Assembly: GCF_023715645.1 (NCBI RefSeq)
Contig: NZ_JAMBOP010000040.1
Span: 1 to 36,976, forward strand
DNA: 36,976 nt
Reading direction: 5' to 3'
Source: Bacillus cytotoxicus
GTDB lineage: Bacteria > Bacillota > Bacilli > Bacillales > Bacillaceae_G
Position 1 is the first letter of the stretch. Each line of letters begins with the position of its first letter. Shown piece by piece: positions 22,508 to 30,683 of the stretch. A program made the translations under genes and the position numbers. The notes beneath the pieces are model-generated. The model saw nothing but the letters and a program-made list of their open reading frames with translations. It did not search any database and was not told the DNA's origin.

Positions 22508-23998
22508 TTGTTGTTAATTTCAATTAAAACGTTACAAGATGATCGTTTTTTACGTCCGCTGCAAAATATTAGCGGCTTATTTTTTGAAGAAAGTAAGGTA
22601 GCATTTGAACAAGAAGATGCAAATATTATTGTTGATATAAAGATAGAAGGAAATGTAACGGCTTCTGCTCGTTTAACAGAAATTGAAACTGGAAATGTGT
22701 ATGAAGAGACGTTTTCTAAAGATTTATCGTCCTTTACGGAAGAAAAGGAACGTATGAAGCAAGTGAAGCATGTTGTTTCTTATGTATATTTATCTGTTCT
22801 TCAGCAGTTAACAGGCGTGGAACAAAAGTGGGGCATCTTAACAGGGGTGCGCCCAACGAAGCTTCTTCATAAAATGCTCCAAAGCGGTATGACGAAAGAA
22901 GCAGCACATCATGAACTGCGTGAAAGTTATTTAATTCACGATGAAAAAATTGAGCTGATGCAGCGCATTGTTGATTGTCAGTTAGCTGTTGTTCCGGATT
23001 TATATCGTTTAAAAGAAGAAGTAAGTATTTATATTGGGATTCCGTTTTGTCCAACGAAATGTGCATATTGTACATTCCCAGCATATGCGATTAATGGACG
23101 CCAAGGGTCTGTTGATTCATTCTTAGGGGGCTTACATTATGAAGTTCGTGAAATTGGGAAGTTTTTAAAAGAAAAAGGCGTGAAAGTAACGACGATTTAC
23201 TACGGCGGCGGTACGCCAACAAGTATTACAGCTGAAGAGATGGACATGCTGTATGAAGAAATGTATGAGTCGTTCCCAGATGTAAAGCAAGTTCGTGAAG
23301 TAACAGTAGAAGCAGGGCGTCCAGATACGATTACACCAGAGAAGCTAGAAGTGTTAAATAAATGGAATATCGACCGCATTAGTATTAATCCGCAGTCGTA
23401 CCATCAAGAAACATTAAAAGCAATCGGACGTCATCATACAGTAGAAGAGACGATCGAAAAGTACCATCTTGCGCGTGAAATGGGTATGAACAATATTAAT
23501 ATGGACTTAATTATTGGTCTTCCAGGCGAAGGGCTAGATATCTTTAAACATACGCTAGATGAAACAGAAAAGCTTATGCCAGAATCGTTAACAGTGCATA
23601 CGTTATCCTTTAAGCGTGCTTCTGAAATGACGCAAAATAAGCGCAAATATAAAGTAGCAGGCCGCGAAGAAATTACCGCGATGATGCACGAAGCAGAAGA
23701 GTGGACGAAAGAACATAATTACGTACCATATTATTTATACCGCCAAAAGAACATTTTAGGTAACTTAGAGAACGTTGGCTATGCAATGCCAAGTCAAGAG
23801 AGTATTTACAACATTGTCATTATGGAAGAAGTGCAGTCTATCATCGGTCTTGGCTGCGGTGCATCAAGTAAATTTGTGCATCCAAAGACAGGAGCAATTA
23901 CGCACTTTGCGAACCCGAAAGATCCAAAATCATATAATGATGGCTATATAAAGTATACAGAAGATAAGCTGAAAATTTTACAAGAGTTATTCGGATAA
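22508..23998 (+). CDS. hemZ: Radical SAM coproporphyrinogen III oxidase-like protein HemZ
   Basis: A 496-aa radical SAM enzyme of the HemN/HemZ group. A HemZ-type N-terminal extension (about 1-165, including 'KWGILTGVRPTKLLHKML') precedes the SAM domain. The 4Fe-4S ligands are in 'IGIPFCPTKCAYCTFPAYAI' (CxxxCxxC). 'YYGGGTPTSI', 'VTVEAGRPDTITPEKLEVL', 'RISINPQSY' and 'NMDLIIGLPGE' are the expected later motifs. HemZ is linked to oxygen-independent haem synthesis in Bacillus, although the exact substrate step of the HemZ branch is not settled. The start is TTG 22508 or 22511 behind AAAAGGTGATAA. A large terminator follows. Confidence 0.92.
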   Translation: MLLISIKTLQDDRFLRPLQNISGLFFEESKVAFEQEDANIIVDIKIEGNVTASARLTEIETGNVYEETFSKDLSSFTEEKERMKQVKHVVSYVYLSVLQQLTGVEQKWGILTGVRPTKLLHKMLQSGMTKEAAHHELRESYLIHDEKIELMQRIVDCQLAVVPDLYRLKEEVSIYIGIPFCPTKCAYCTFPAYAINGRQGSVDSFLGGLHYEVREIGKFLKEKGVKVTTIYYGGGTPTSITAEEMDMLYEEMYESFPDVKQVREVTVEAGRPDTITPEKLEVLNKWNIDRISINPQSYHQETLKAIGRHHTVEETIEKYHLAREMGMNNINMDLIIGLPGEGLDIFKHTLDETEKLMPESLTVHTLSFKRASEMTQNKRKYKVAGREEITAMMHEAEEWTKEHNYVPYYLYRQKNILGNLENVGYAMPSQESIYNIVIMEEVQSIIGLGCGASSKFVHPKTGAITHFANPKDPKSYNDGYIKYTEDKLKILQELFG

Positions 23999-24014
23999 GA
24001 GGTTGCCAATATGA

Positions 24015-24064
24015 ACTGCACCTTAATTGTTAGACAGTGTCTAACAATTGGAGGTGCAGTTTTT
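24015..24064 (+). terminator. Long terminator of hemZ
   Basis: ACTGCACCT and AGGTGCAGT form the outer stem and AATTGTTAGACA and TGTCTAACAATT the inner stem, separated by a single mismatch zone, with TTTTT at the end. About 21 base pairs in total. Confidence 0.92.
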
Positions 24065-24083
24065 CAATTTAATACTAATTGAT

Positions 24084-24275
24084 TATATATAAATCCAAAT
24101 TTAAAACCTGACATTTTTTCGGTGGGCGAGAGCAACTGGCCATGCATAGAGGCGGTCAGGGCCCTTTCCTGCCACGTGCAAAGTTTAAAACAAAGATAGA
24201 CAGCAAGTAGCGGCCATGTTTTGTTCTGCATAGCAGCGACTCAGATGTTAAAAAGTCAACTTGTATTTATATATA
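24084..24275 (-). repeat. Full-length structured repeat, copy I (192 bp, reversed)
   Basis: Both ends carry inverted AT-rich termini: TATATATAAATCCAAATTT at the left and CAACTTGTATTTATATAT at the right. Read on the minus strand the internal order is GCTGCTATGCAGAACAAAA, CTTTGTTTTAAACTTTGC, CACGTGGCAGGAAAGGGCCC, CTGACC...GGCCAG, CTCTCGCCCACCGAAAAAA. It is the only copy in the window on the minus strand. Confidence 0.9.
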
Positions 24276-24291
24276 CTTTGTTGAGCCTTTT

Positions 24292-24747
24292 TTAATCTTC
24301 TAAAGTTTTATTAAGAAAGGTAAATCTATTCATATATATAGGATTTTTTAAATCATTTAACATGTTTATTGAAAGCTCAATAGGATAATTTATCTTATCG
24401 CTTTCTTCAATTTTTAAAAGTTCAAGCAACTGATTATGATATTCTTCTAGAGTTGGAGCTTCTCCCGTTTTACGATAGTGTTTTTCAATGTGATAAGGGA
24501 GCAATTTTATTTGATGGGATTCGTCACCATTCAAGCATTGTATTAAAGAAATATAATCTAAATCCAGTTTAAAATCATTAGGAAAAGCAATTTGAACAAT
24601 TTTTTCTACTGTATGTTGAATCTGTGATAATTTTGTTTGTGTTTTATCTAATTCCCTTTCTAGCATATCAATTGTTTCCATTAACTTTTGATTTTTCTCT
24701 TCTAATTCTTGAATTTTTTTGCTTGGTTCATTTGAATTATCTGTCAT
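24292..24747 (-). CDS. Coiled-coil hypothetical protein
   Basis: A 151-aa acidic, AT-rich protein. The first half is a heptad-rich coiled coil ('KKIQELEEKNQKLMETIDML', 'ERELDKTQTKLSQIQHTVEK'). The second half looks folded and contains 'GEAPTLEEYHNQLLELLKIE' and 'YPIELSINMLNDLKNPIYMN'. I do not recognise the family. ATG 24747 follows GAAAGGGAAAAAAAT. It sits alone between a reversed repeat copy and a fatty acid ligase gene. Its base composition is lower in GC than its neighbours, which may indicate acquisition. It has no hydrophobic segment and is presumably cytoplasmic. Confidence 0.65.
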   Translation of the reverse strand: MTDNSNEPSKKIQELEEKNQKLMETIDMLERELDKTQTKLSQIQHTVEKIVQIAFPNDFKLDLDYISLIQCLNGDESHQIKLLPYHIEKHYRKTGEAPTLEEYHNQLLELLKIEESDKINYPIELSINMLNDLKNPIYMNRFTFLNKTLED

Positions 24748-24996
24748 ATTTTTTTCCCTTTCAAAACCTGATTTTATAGAGGAGCGAAAATTTGAATTAC
24801 CTCCATAATGTATCTAGCATATTTCTTTGTATTAGATTCAGAGACTACAGTTTTTAATCTTGATACAAAAGCCATCATAACAATATTGTAAAACGCTGTC
24901 GATAATGATCAGAAAAAGGAAGTAAAAATGAGCAGGAAATGTCTATTTGTGAACGAATTCATAAAATTATGGAAATTAAAAGGGGGAATATGCGAC

Positions 24997-26556
24997 ATGT
25001 ACATGACTGTTGGTAGAATTTTTGATTTAGCTGTGCAAAAATATCCACAGAAAGAAGCGTTGGTAGAACCTGCGAAAAATATTCGCTGGACATATAAGCA
25101 GTGGGATATAGAGGTTAATAAAACGGCAAACGCCCTTCTTGCAGAAGGCGTACGAAAAGGAGACTGCGTTTCTGTTTATTTATATAATTCACATGAATTT
25201 GTAACGGTTTACCTCGCTTGTGCAAGGATTGGCGCAGTCTTTAACCCCATTAATTTCCGCTTAAAAGCGAAAGAAGTTTCCTATATATTGCAAGATGCTG
25301 CCTCTAAAGTTGTTGTGTTTGAAAAAGAAGTTGAATCAACAATTGCGTTAATTGAACGTGACTTTCCGCATACTTCATTTTGGTACATTGAAGAGGACAC
25401 GCCGCAATATGCCGTTTCTTATCATGAAAAAGTAAATGAAGCAAAGGCAGAGCCAATCGATATTGAAGTGGATGAAATGGATTATTGCTCGATGCTTTAT
25501 ACGAGTGGTACGACTGGGAATCCAAAAGGAGTATTGCACCGTCACCGAGACATGGCTGAGCATAGTATGATTTGTACATATTATATAAAATATACACGTG
25601 ATAGCGTTGGGTTAGTTGTTGCGCCGCTATATCATTGCGGTGAATTAAACGCTGGTATTTTGCCGCGCATTCAAACTGGCGGAAAAAATGTGATTTTGCA
25701 TCATTTTGATACGAAAACAGTGTTAGAAACAATTCAAAAAGAGAAAATTACAACGTTCTTCGCAGCGCCGACAATGTGGAATATGCTGCTGCAAGAAGAT
25801 TTAACAGAATACGATTTAACGTCGATGAAAATTGGAGTTTACGGCGGAGCAGCAATGGCGCCGGCACTTGTGAAGGAATGTAAAGAACGTCTGTATATCG
25901 ATCTTGTCCAAATTTACGGGATGACAGAGTTTGGTCCTGTTATCGCGTTTCTTGTAGAAGAAGACCAAATTACAAAAGCAGGATCAGCGGGGACACCTTG
26001 TTTTAGTCATGAAGTACGCATCGTGAAGTCGACTGAAGATGAACCAGCAGAACCGGACGATATCCTTCCGCCTTACGAAGTTGGCGAAATCATTGTACGC
26101 GGGACAAGTATGATGGCTGGATACCATAACCGCGAAGAAGCAACGAAAAAAGTTATGTATAAAGGCTGGTATCATTCCGGTGATCTTGGCTATTTCGATA
26201 AAGATGGGTACTTATATGTGGCGGACCGCGTTGACGATATGGTCATTAGCGGCGGTGTAAACGTTTATCCGCGCGAAATTGAAGACTTTTTGCATAGCCA
26301 TGATGGCGTGTTAGATGTGGCTGTACTTGGAGAACCAGATGAACTATGGGGCGAGCGCGTCGTCGCTGTAGTTGTGAAGAAAGATGGGTCATTAACGGAA
26401 GAAGAATTAGAGCGTTACTGTAAAGAAAGTGATGAATTAGCTGATTATAAACGTCCTCGTCGTTACGTATTCACAAATGAACTGCCACGTAATGCGAGTG
26501 GGAAATTACAGAAATTTATATTGCGTGATTCTTTGAAGGAAGCGAAGAAATCCTAA
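24997..26556 (+). CDS. Long-chain fatty acid-CoA ligase-like AMP-binding enzyme
   Basis: A 519-aa member of the ANL (acyl-CoA synthetase) superfamily. The P-loop YTSGTTGNPKG lies at 168-178, the 'YGMTEFGP' adenylate motif in the middle, 'GWYHSGDLGYFDKDGYLYVA' and 'DRVDDMVISGGVNVYPREIE' in the hinge region, and the catalytic Lys in 'PRNASGKLQKF' near the C-terminus. It should activate a carboxylic acid, probably a fatty acid, to its CoA thioester via the adenylate. The exact acid cannot be read. ATG 24997 fits homologues and follows AAAGGGGGA. ATG 24928 in the same frame also has a ribosome binding site (AAAAAGGAAG) and would add 23 residues. Single gene with its own terminator. Confidence 0.88.
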   Translation: MYMTVGRIFDLAVQKYPQKEALVEPAKNIRWTYKQWDIEVNKTANALLAEGVRKGDCVSVYLYNSHEFVTVYLACARIGAVFNPINFRLKAKEVSYILQDAASKVVVFEKEVESTIALIERDFPHTSFWYIEEDTPQYAVSYHEKVNEAKAEPIDIEVDEMDYCSMLYTSGTTGNPKGVLHRHRDMAEHSMICTYYIKYTRDSVGLVVAPLYHCGELNAGILPRIQTGGKNVILHHFDTKTVLETIQKEKITTFFAAPTMWNMLLQEDLTEYDLTSMKIGVYGGAAMAPALVKECKERLYIDLVQIYGMTEFGPVIAFLVEEDQITKAGSAGTPCFSHEVRIVKSTEDEPAEPDDILPPYEVGEIIVRGTSMMAGYHNREEATKKVMYKGWYHSGDLGYFDKDGYLYVADRVDDMVISGGVNVYPREIEDFLHSHDGVLDVAVLGEPDELWGERVVAVVVKKDGSLTEEELERYCKESDELADYKRPRRYVFTNELPRNASGKLQKFILRDSLKEAKKS

Positions 26557-26568
26557 TATTATAGAGTG

Positions 26569-26603
26569 AAAGCACAGTTACAGGTTTGTGGCTGTGCTTT
26601 TTT
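26569..26603 (+). terminator. Terminator of the acyl-CoA ligase gene
   Basis: AAGCACAG (26569-26576) and CTGTGCTT (26592-26599) form the stem, followed by TTTT. Confidence 0.85.
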
Positions 26604-26812
26604 GGTGATTTTGTTATAATAATTGGAAATTTAATATTTTTATTTTTTAATATTGATTTTCGTATGCGGAAGTCAGTAGCTAATACGTAAATATATTTGC
26701 ATTTTCACTCGCTAAGTCCAATGTGGATTATCATTTTATATTTTGAATCCGAATTATAAGATCCATTCATGATAGAATAGGAAAAGTGAATTCAACTGAG
26801 AAAGGACTTCAT

Positions 26813-27502
26813 ATGAGGATTAATAAATTCATCAGCGAAACAGGTTATTATTCAAGAAGAGAAACGAATCGTCTCATTGCCACGCAGCGAATTACGGTCA
26901 ATGGTGAAATTTGTGAACCCGGACAAGACGTAGAGCCTGACGATATTGTGCTTGTTGATGGGAAACCGATTCCGAAGAAGACAAATCCCATTTATATTGC
27001 ATTAAATAAACCAGTAGGGATTACTAGTACAGCGGCGAAGCATATTGAAGGAAATATTATCGATTTTGTTAATTATCCAGAACGCATTTTTCCAATTGGC
27101 CGCTTAGATAAAGCATCACAAGGATTAATTTTAATGACAAATGACGGCGATATCGTAAATAAAATGATGCGCTCTGAACATGGTCACGAGAAAGAATATA
27201 TTGTCACAGTCGATAAGGCATTTGACGATGCTTTCTTAAAAGGAATGGCCGGCGGTGTCACCATTCGCGATGGAAAAACAAATCCGTGTGATATATATCG
27301 GATCAGCGACCTTGTATTCCGTATTATTTTAACGCAAGGGATGAACCGGCAAATTCGCCGGATGTGCCGCGCGTTCGGCTATACTGTTACGAGGCTAGAA
27401 CGCATTCGGATTATGAATATAACAGTAGACGGAATAGAGACAGGGCAGTGGCGAAATCTCACTGAGGAGGAACTGAGTGAACTTCTTGCGCTGTTAGGAT
27501 AA
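26813..27502 (+). CDS. rluF: 23S rRNA pseudouridine synthase, RluF type
   Basis: A 229-aa pseudouridine synthase of the RsuA/RluB/E/F family. An S4 RNA-binding domain (about 1-55, 'MRINKFISETGYYSRRETNR') precedes the catalytic domain, whose key block is 'FPIGRLDKASQGLILMTND' with catalytic Asp99. The C-terminal 'LTQGMNRQIRRMCRAFGYTV' is conserved in this branch. The closest named relative is RluF, which modifies 23S rRNA U2604. It lacks the long basic tail of E. coli RluF. ATG 26813 follows AAAGGACTTCAT; a GTG 26786 extension is not needed. Ends at a strong hairpin. Confidence 0.88.
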   Translation: MRINKFISETGYYSRRETNRLIATQRITVNGEICEPGQDVEPDDIVLVDGKPIPKKTNPIYIALNKPVGITSTAAKHIEGNIIDFVNYPERIFPIGRLDKASQGLILMTNDGDIVNKMMRSEHGHEKEYIVTVDKAFDDAFLKGMAGGVTIRDGKTNPCDIYRISDLVFRIILTQGMNRQIRRMCRAFGYTVTRLERIRIMNITVDGIETGQWRNLTEEELSELLALLG

Positions 27503-27537
27503 AGAAGGAGGTGATCGTTTTGATCACCTCCTTCTTT
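27503..27537 (+). terminator. Terminator of rluF containing SD/anti-SD sequence
   Basis: AGAAGGAGGTGATC (27503-27516) and GATCACCTCCTTCT (27522-27535) are a perfect 14-bp stem with loop GTTTT. The T-run is short (TTT). The left arm is a full Shine-Dalgarno sequence and the right arm equals the 16S rRNA 3' end wording GATCACCTCCTT. Confidence 0.8.
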
Positions 27538-27555
27538 GTGCGAGTCGAATCGCCG

Positions 27556-27748
27556 ATATATATAAATCCACTTTGATTTTTTAACACATAGATTGCTGCT
27601 ATGCAGAATACAGCATGCCCCTTTTGTCTTAAAACCTGGCATGTGGCAGGAAAAGGCCCTGACCGCTCCTATGCGCGGCCAGACGCTCTCGTCCTCCCCT
27701 AAAAAAGGAGGTGTTATGTCAGTTTTTCAATTTGGATGTATTATATTG
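27556..27748 (+). repeat. Full-length structured repeat, copy J (193 bp)
   Basis: Left end ATATATATAAATCCACTTTG and right end CAATTTGGATGTATTATATT are inverted relatives. The inside has ACATAGATTGCTGCTATGCAG, CCTTTTGTCTTAAAACC, TGGCATGTGGCAGGAAAAGG, CTGACCGC (27659-27666) facing GCGGCCAG (27675-27682) and CTCTCGTCCTCCCCTAAAAAA. CGCCGATATAT lies just outside both ends (27551 and 27757), matching the unit of the 20-bp arrays in reverse. Confidence 0.9.
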
Positions 27749-27783
27749 CAAAACCCGCCGATATATTTGCGGTTCCGACTTTC

Positions 27784-28257
27784 TTATTTGCGTTGGAACC
27801 CTTCTTCATCAAGATATTGTGCTGCTTCTTTGTAAGAGTTAAATGTACCATCTAACTGTATCCCAGCATAAACGTTCCACATATCGTCATCTTCTTTAAT
27901 AAGAGTTAAGATATGCTTGTCCTCATTTACCCACTCTTCTTCTTGGAAGTTCTCCGCAATGACAACTTCTTCTACTGGTTCTTGTGAAAGGGCAGTAATT
28001 GCTTTTTCAAGTAAGGAGCGCAGTTCTTCCGCTGAAATATCACGGATGTTCACCATTCCTTTATCGTTCGTTTTGTAGCCTTTTAGGTGTCCGGCATATA
28101 CGAAGCCATTTCCGTTCGGGTGTAAGTGATAAACAACGTTCTTTTTATCTAGGCGGCTTTCTTCATAATGAAAATTAATGCGTCCTAGAGAGACATTTTT
28201 TCTTTCTAGTTCAGAAAATGATTCAATAATCGTTAATTTTTCTTCAAAAGTTAGCAT
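27784..28257 (-). CDS. Conserved hypothetical protein
   Basis: A 157-aa soluble protein: 'MLTFEEKLTIIESFSELERK', 'VVYHLHPNGNGFVYAGHL', 'NIRDISAEELRSLLEKAITA', then an acidic stretch and the C-terminal 'WNVYAGIQLDGTFNSYKEAA' 'QYLDEEGF'. The N-terminal part, with its LHPNGNGFVYAG strand pair, resembles a protein family known only from Bacillus genomes and annotated as hypothetical. ATG 28257 follows GGAGGAACT. An in-frame extension to 28323 would overlap the end of the next minus-strand gene upstream. It may be cotranscribed with the O-antigen-ligase-like gene, whose stop is 43 bases away. Confidence 0.75.
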   Translation of the reverse strand: MLTFEEKLTIIESFSELERKNVSLGRINFHYEESRLDKKNVVYHLHPNGNGFVYAGHLKGYKTNDKGMVNIRDISAEELRSLLEKAITALSQEPVEEVVIAENFQEEEWVNEDKHILTLIKEDDDMWNVYAGIQLDGTFNSYKEAAQYLDEEGFQRK

Positions 28258-28300
28258 AGTTCCTCCGTAATTGTAATTAATAATGTGATGGTTCATTATA

Positions 28301-29683
28301 TCACTCTGCCCGTAAGTCCACAATCAGATAAGCGAGCAAGGCAACAAAGAAAATGCTGACAGCTGGTGCGGTAAATACATGTCCAGCTGTAAATGCGATG
28401 CCGACTGTAAGCACAGTTGCCGTGCCAAGCAACATATATTTTACAGTTATAATAGACTTAAAGTTTGTAATAATACGAAACGCAAGTCGGATACCGAAGT
28501 AAACAAATGGCAGTAGGTACATGATAAATCCAATAATACCAAACCAGAAGAATAGGTCATGGAAGTCTCTTTCTATTACTTTCGGTGATTTTTCATAGTT
28601 GCTGGCATAGCCCATGCCTAACAATTTTTGTGATAACGGCGCTTCTTGAAAATACTTTTGATGCGTGTTTAGAAATTTGTCGCGATCACTATAAATTAAA
28701 CTGTTTACTTCTCCAGTTGTTAACGTTCTTTCTTCTTGTTTATTAGGTTGTTGTTCTTGTTTACTAGGTTGTTCTTGTTTATTAGGTTGTTGTTCTTGTT
28801 TACTAGATTGTTGTACTTGCTGTTGTTTATCATAAAATTGTAAGTGAATGTCCATGTTTTTGGCGATAGGAGTATGGGGCGTTGCAATTGCAGTGCCTCC
28901 TAATACGATTAAGGCTAAAATTGTATTCACGAGCTGCGGGCGGCCTCGCTTCATCATATATTCGATAAACGAAAAGAATAGTGCCACTCCTAATGTCACA
29001 ATACTAGATATGTATCCAACCTTTGTTCCGATCATAATACTAGAATATAGTGCTAGTACCGCCGGAATCCAGTAGTATGCTTGCGTAAAAGAAGTCGTCT
29101 TATGAATCGAATACAGGACAATGACTGGGAATGTAATGGCTAAAATGGCACTGATTTCGTTTGCGGCATAAAACCATCCTTTCGAGCCAATTTTCTCAAT
29201 CGTATAACTTTGATAGTCTGTTCCAGTTGCAATGGAAAGGATCATGACTATACTCATGAATAAACTGGCATATAGGAAATATCGTAATAATGTATCGTAT
29301 GAATTTTGCTTGTCCCTCAAAGTTTTAAATACAAGAATATATCCGAACAACATAACGATTGGGTACATACATTTAGCCATAAACTTAACTTCTTCTCCAA
29401 GTGAAATTGGATGTTTGACAACAAGATTATTAAGAAGGCTAGCTGTCATGATAACACCAAGTAGGCAAATATATACGAGAGGGTTTTTATTTTTCTGACA
29501 AATAAATAGATAGATCATCGCAACAAGCATTACGCTAAAACGTACGATAATACTTAACGTTGCATCCATGTGCAACATTTGAATTGATAGTGATGTTAAT
29601 AAATCTAAGACGGGCTGCAGTGCTATGAATAATAGAAAGAAATATGTGAAACGATTTTCCTTTTGTATCAATTTCGTACTCAT
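28301..29683 (-). CDS. O-antigen ligase/polymerase-like polytopic membrane protein
   Basis: A 460-aa protein with about 11 hydrophobic helices and a large polar loop between late helices (residues about 270-360), the layout of WaaL/Wzy-type enzymes that join or polymerise glycan chains on the outer face of the membrane. The loop contains 'KFLNTHQKYFQEAPLSQKLL' 'GMGYASNY', typical of this superfamily, and ends with 'ERDFHDLFFWFGIIGFIMYL'. A Gln/Lys/Pro-rich repeat (SKQEQQPNKQEQ...) fills residues about 288-315. ATG 29683 is preferred, since AAAGGAGACAAA lies just before it; an earlier ATG at 29698 overlaps this site. The glycan substrate is unknown, and no sugar transferase genes are adjacent. 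Confidence 0.78.
   Translation of the reverse strand: MSTKLIQKENRFTYFFLLFIALQPVLDLLTSLSIQMLHMDATLSIIVRFSVMLVAMIYLFICQKNKNPLVYICLLGVIMTASLLNNLVVKHPISLGEEVKFMAKCMYPIVMLFGYILVFKTLRDKQNSYDTLLRYFLYASLFMSIVMILSIATGTDYQSYTIEKIGSKGWFYAANEISAILAITFPVIVLYSIHKTTSFTQAYYWIPAVLALYSSIMIGTKVGYISSIVTLGVALFFSFIEYMMKRGRPQLVNTILALIVLGGTAIATPHTPIAKNMDIHLQFYDKQQQVQQSSKQEQQPNKQEQPSKQEQQPNKQEERTLTTGEVNSLIYSDRDKFLNTHQKYFQEAPLSQKLLGMGYASNYEKSPKVIERDFHDLFFWFGIIGFIMYLLPFVYFGIRLAFRIITNFKSIITVKYMLLGTATVLTVGIAFTAGHVFTAPAVSIFFVALLAYLIVDLRAE
28733..28813 (-). repeat. In-frame coding minisatellite in the ligase loop
   Basis: Four units of 21, 18, 21 and 21 bp (TTCTTGTTTATTAGGTTGTTG and close variants on the plus strand) encode alternating KQEQQPN/KQEQPS/KQEQQSS. 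All unit lengths are multiples of three, so copy-number change keeps the frame. Confidence 0.9.
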
Positions 29684-29876
29684 TTTGTCTCCTTTCATAA
29701 TCGAAGAAATGAATGTAGGTTGCCTTTTTTACAATACACTACTTTGGCAATTCAGTAAATAAATGGAAAGTTAATTTACGGGTAAATTCGACAGAAAATT
29801 AAGAAAAAAAGAAGGTTTTTGAAAGCCCTTTCTATAATTATATAAAGATAACAGATTATAGAAGGAGAGATAGTTT

Positions 29877-30665
29877 ATGACAGTTTCTAGCAAAGCGGAA
29901 TCAGTAGTTGTACAATATGAGGGGCGAGTTGCGACGATTATGTTAAATCGTCCAGAAGTGTTAAATGCATTAGATGAGCAAACGTTAAAAGAACTACTAC
30001 AAAAGTTAAAAGAAGTAGCTGAAAGTTCTGTTCATGTCGTTGTACTATGCGGAAACGGCCGTGGCTTTTCGGCGGGCGGTGATATTAAATCGATGTTAGC
30101 AAGCGGAGATGAAAGTGCGTTTGACGGCATTATGAATACTATTTCGGAAATTATTGTAACGCTATATACAATGCCAAAGCTTGTGATTAGTGCGATTCAT
30201 GGTCCAACAGCAGGGCTTGGCCTTAGCATTGCTTTAACAGCTGATTACGTATTGGCTGATAGTTCATCTATTATTGCGATGAATTTCATTGGAATCGGTT
30301 TAATTCCAGATGGTGGCGGCCATTTCTTCCTACAAAAACGTCTTGGAGAGCATGTGGCAAAAGAGATCATTTGGGAAGGGAAGAAACTATCGGCAAGCGA
30401 AGCGCTTGAAATTGGCATGATTGATGAAGTAATCGGTGAGAATTTCCAAGATGCAGTGAAACAAAAAATTAGCGAATGGCTGCAAAAACCAATTGCTTCT
30501 ATGATTCAAACGAAGCAAATTATGGCTGAATTAAATTGCCCTTTGTTAGAAAAAACGCTAGAGCTTGAAAAACGCGGTCAATATGCAATGAGAAAAACAG
30601 CGGACCACAGGGAAGGAATTACTGCGTTTTTAGAGAAGCGTCTGCCGGTGTTTAAAGGAGAATAA
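29877..30665 (+). CDS. Enoyl-CoA hydratase/isomerase family protein
   Basis: A 262-aa crotonase-superfamily protein. The oxyanion-hole elements are 'FSAGGDIKSM' and 'IHGPTAGLGLSIALTADYVL'. The two catalytic glutamates of true enoyl-CoA hydratases (in GGCEL and PEI) are replaced. Instead Asp145 in 'GLIPDGGGHFFL' occupies the position of the catalytic Asp of PaaG-type isomerases. It is therefore more likely an enoyl-CoA isomerase or related enzyme than a hydratase; YhaR of B. subtilis is a likely counterpart. ATG 29877 follows AGAAGGAGAGATAGTTT. The N-terminus 'VQYEGRVATIMLNRPEVLNA' is typical. No fatty acid oxidation genes adjoin it. Confidence 0.88.
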   Translation: MTVSSKAESVVVQYEGRVATIMLNRPEVLNALDEQTLKELLQKLKEVAESSVHVVVLCGNGRGFSAGGDIKSMLASGDESAFDGIMNTISEIIVTLYTMPKLVISAIHGPTAGLGLSIALTADYVLADSSSIIAMNFIGIGLIPDGGGHFFLQKRLGEHVAKEIIWEGKKLSASEALEIGMIDEVIGENFQDAVKQKISEWLQKPIASMIQTKQIMAELNCPLLEKTLELEKRGQYAMRKTADHREGITAFLEKRLPVFKGE

Positions 30666-30683
30666 AAGTTTTACAAAAATAGA

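Noticed and set aside
27593-27835. 80-codon plus-strand ORF in repeat copy J
   Set aside because: Lies within a structured repeat and the 3' end of an opposing gene; no coding pattern.
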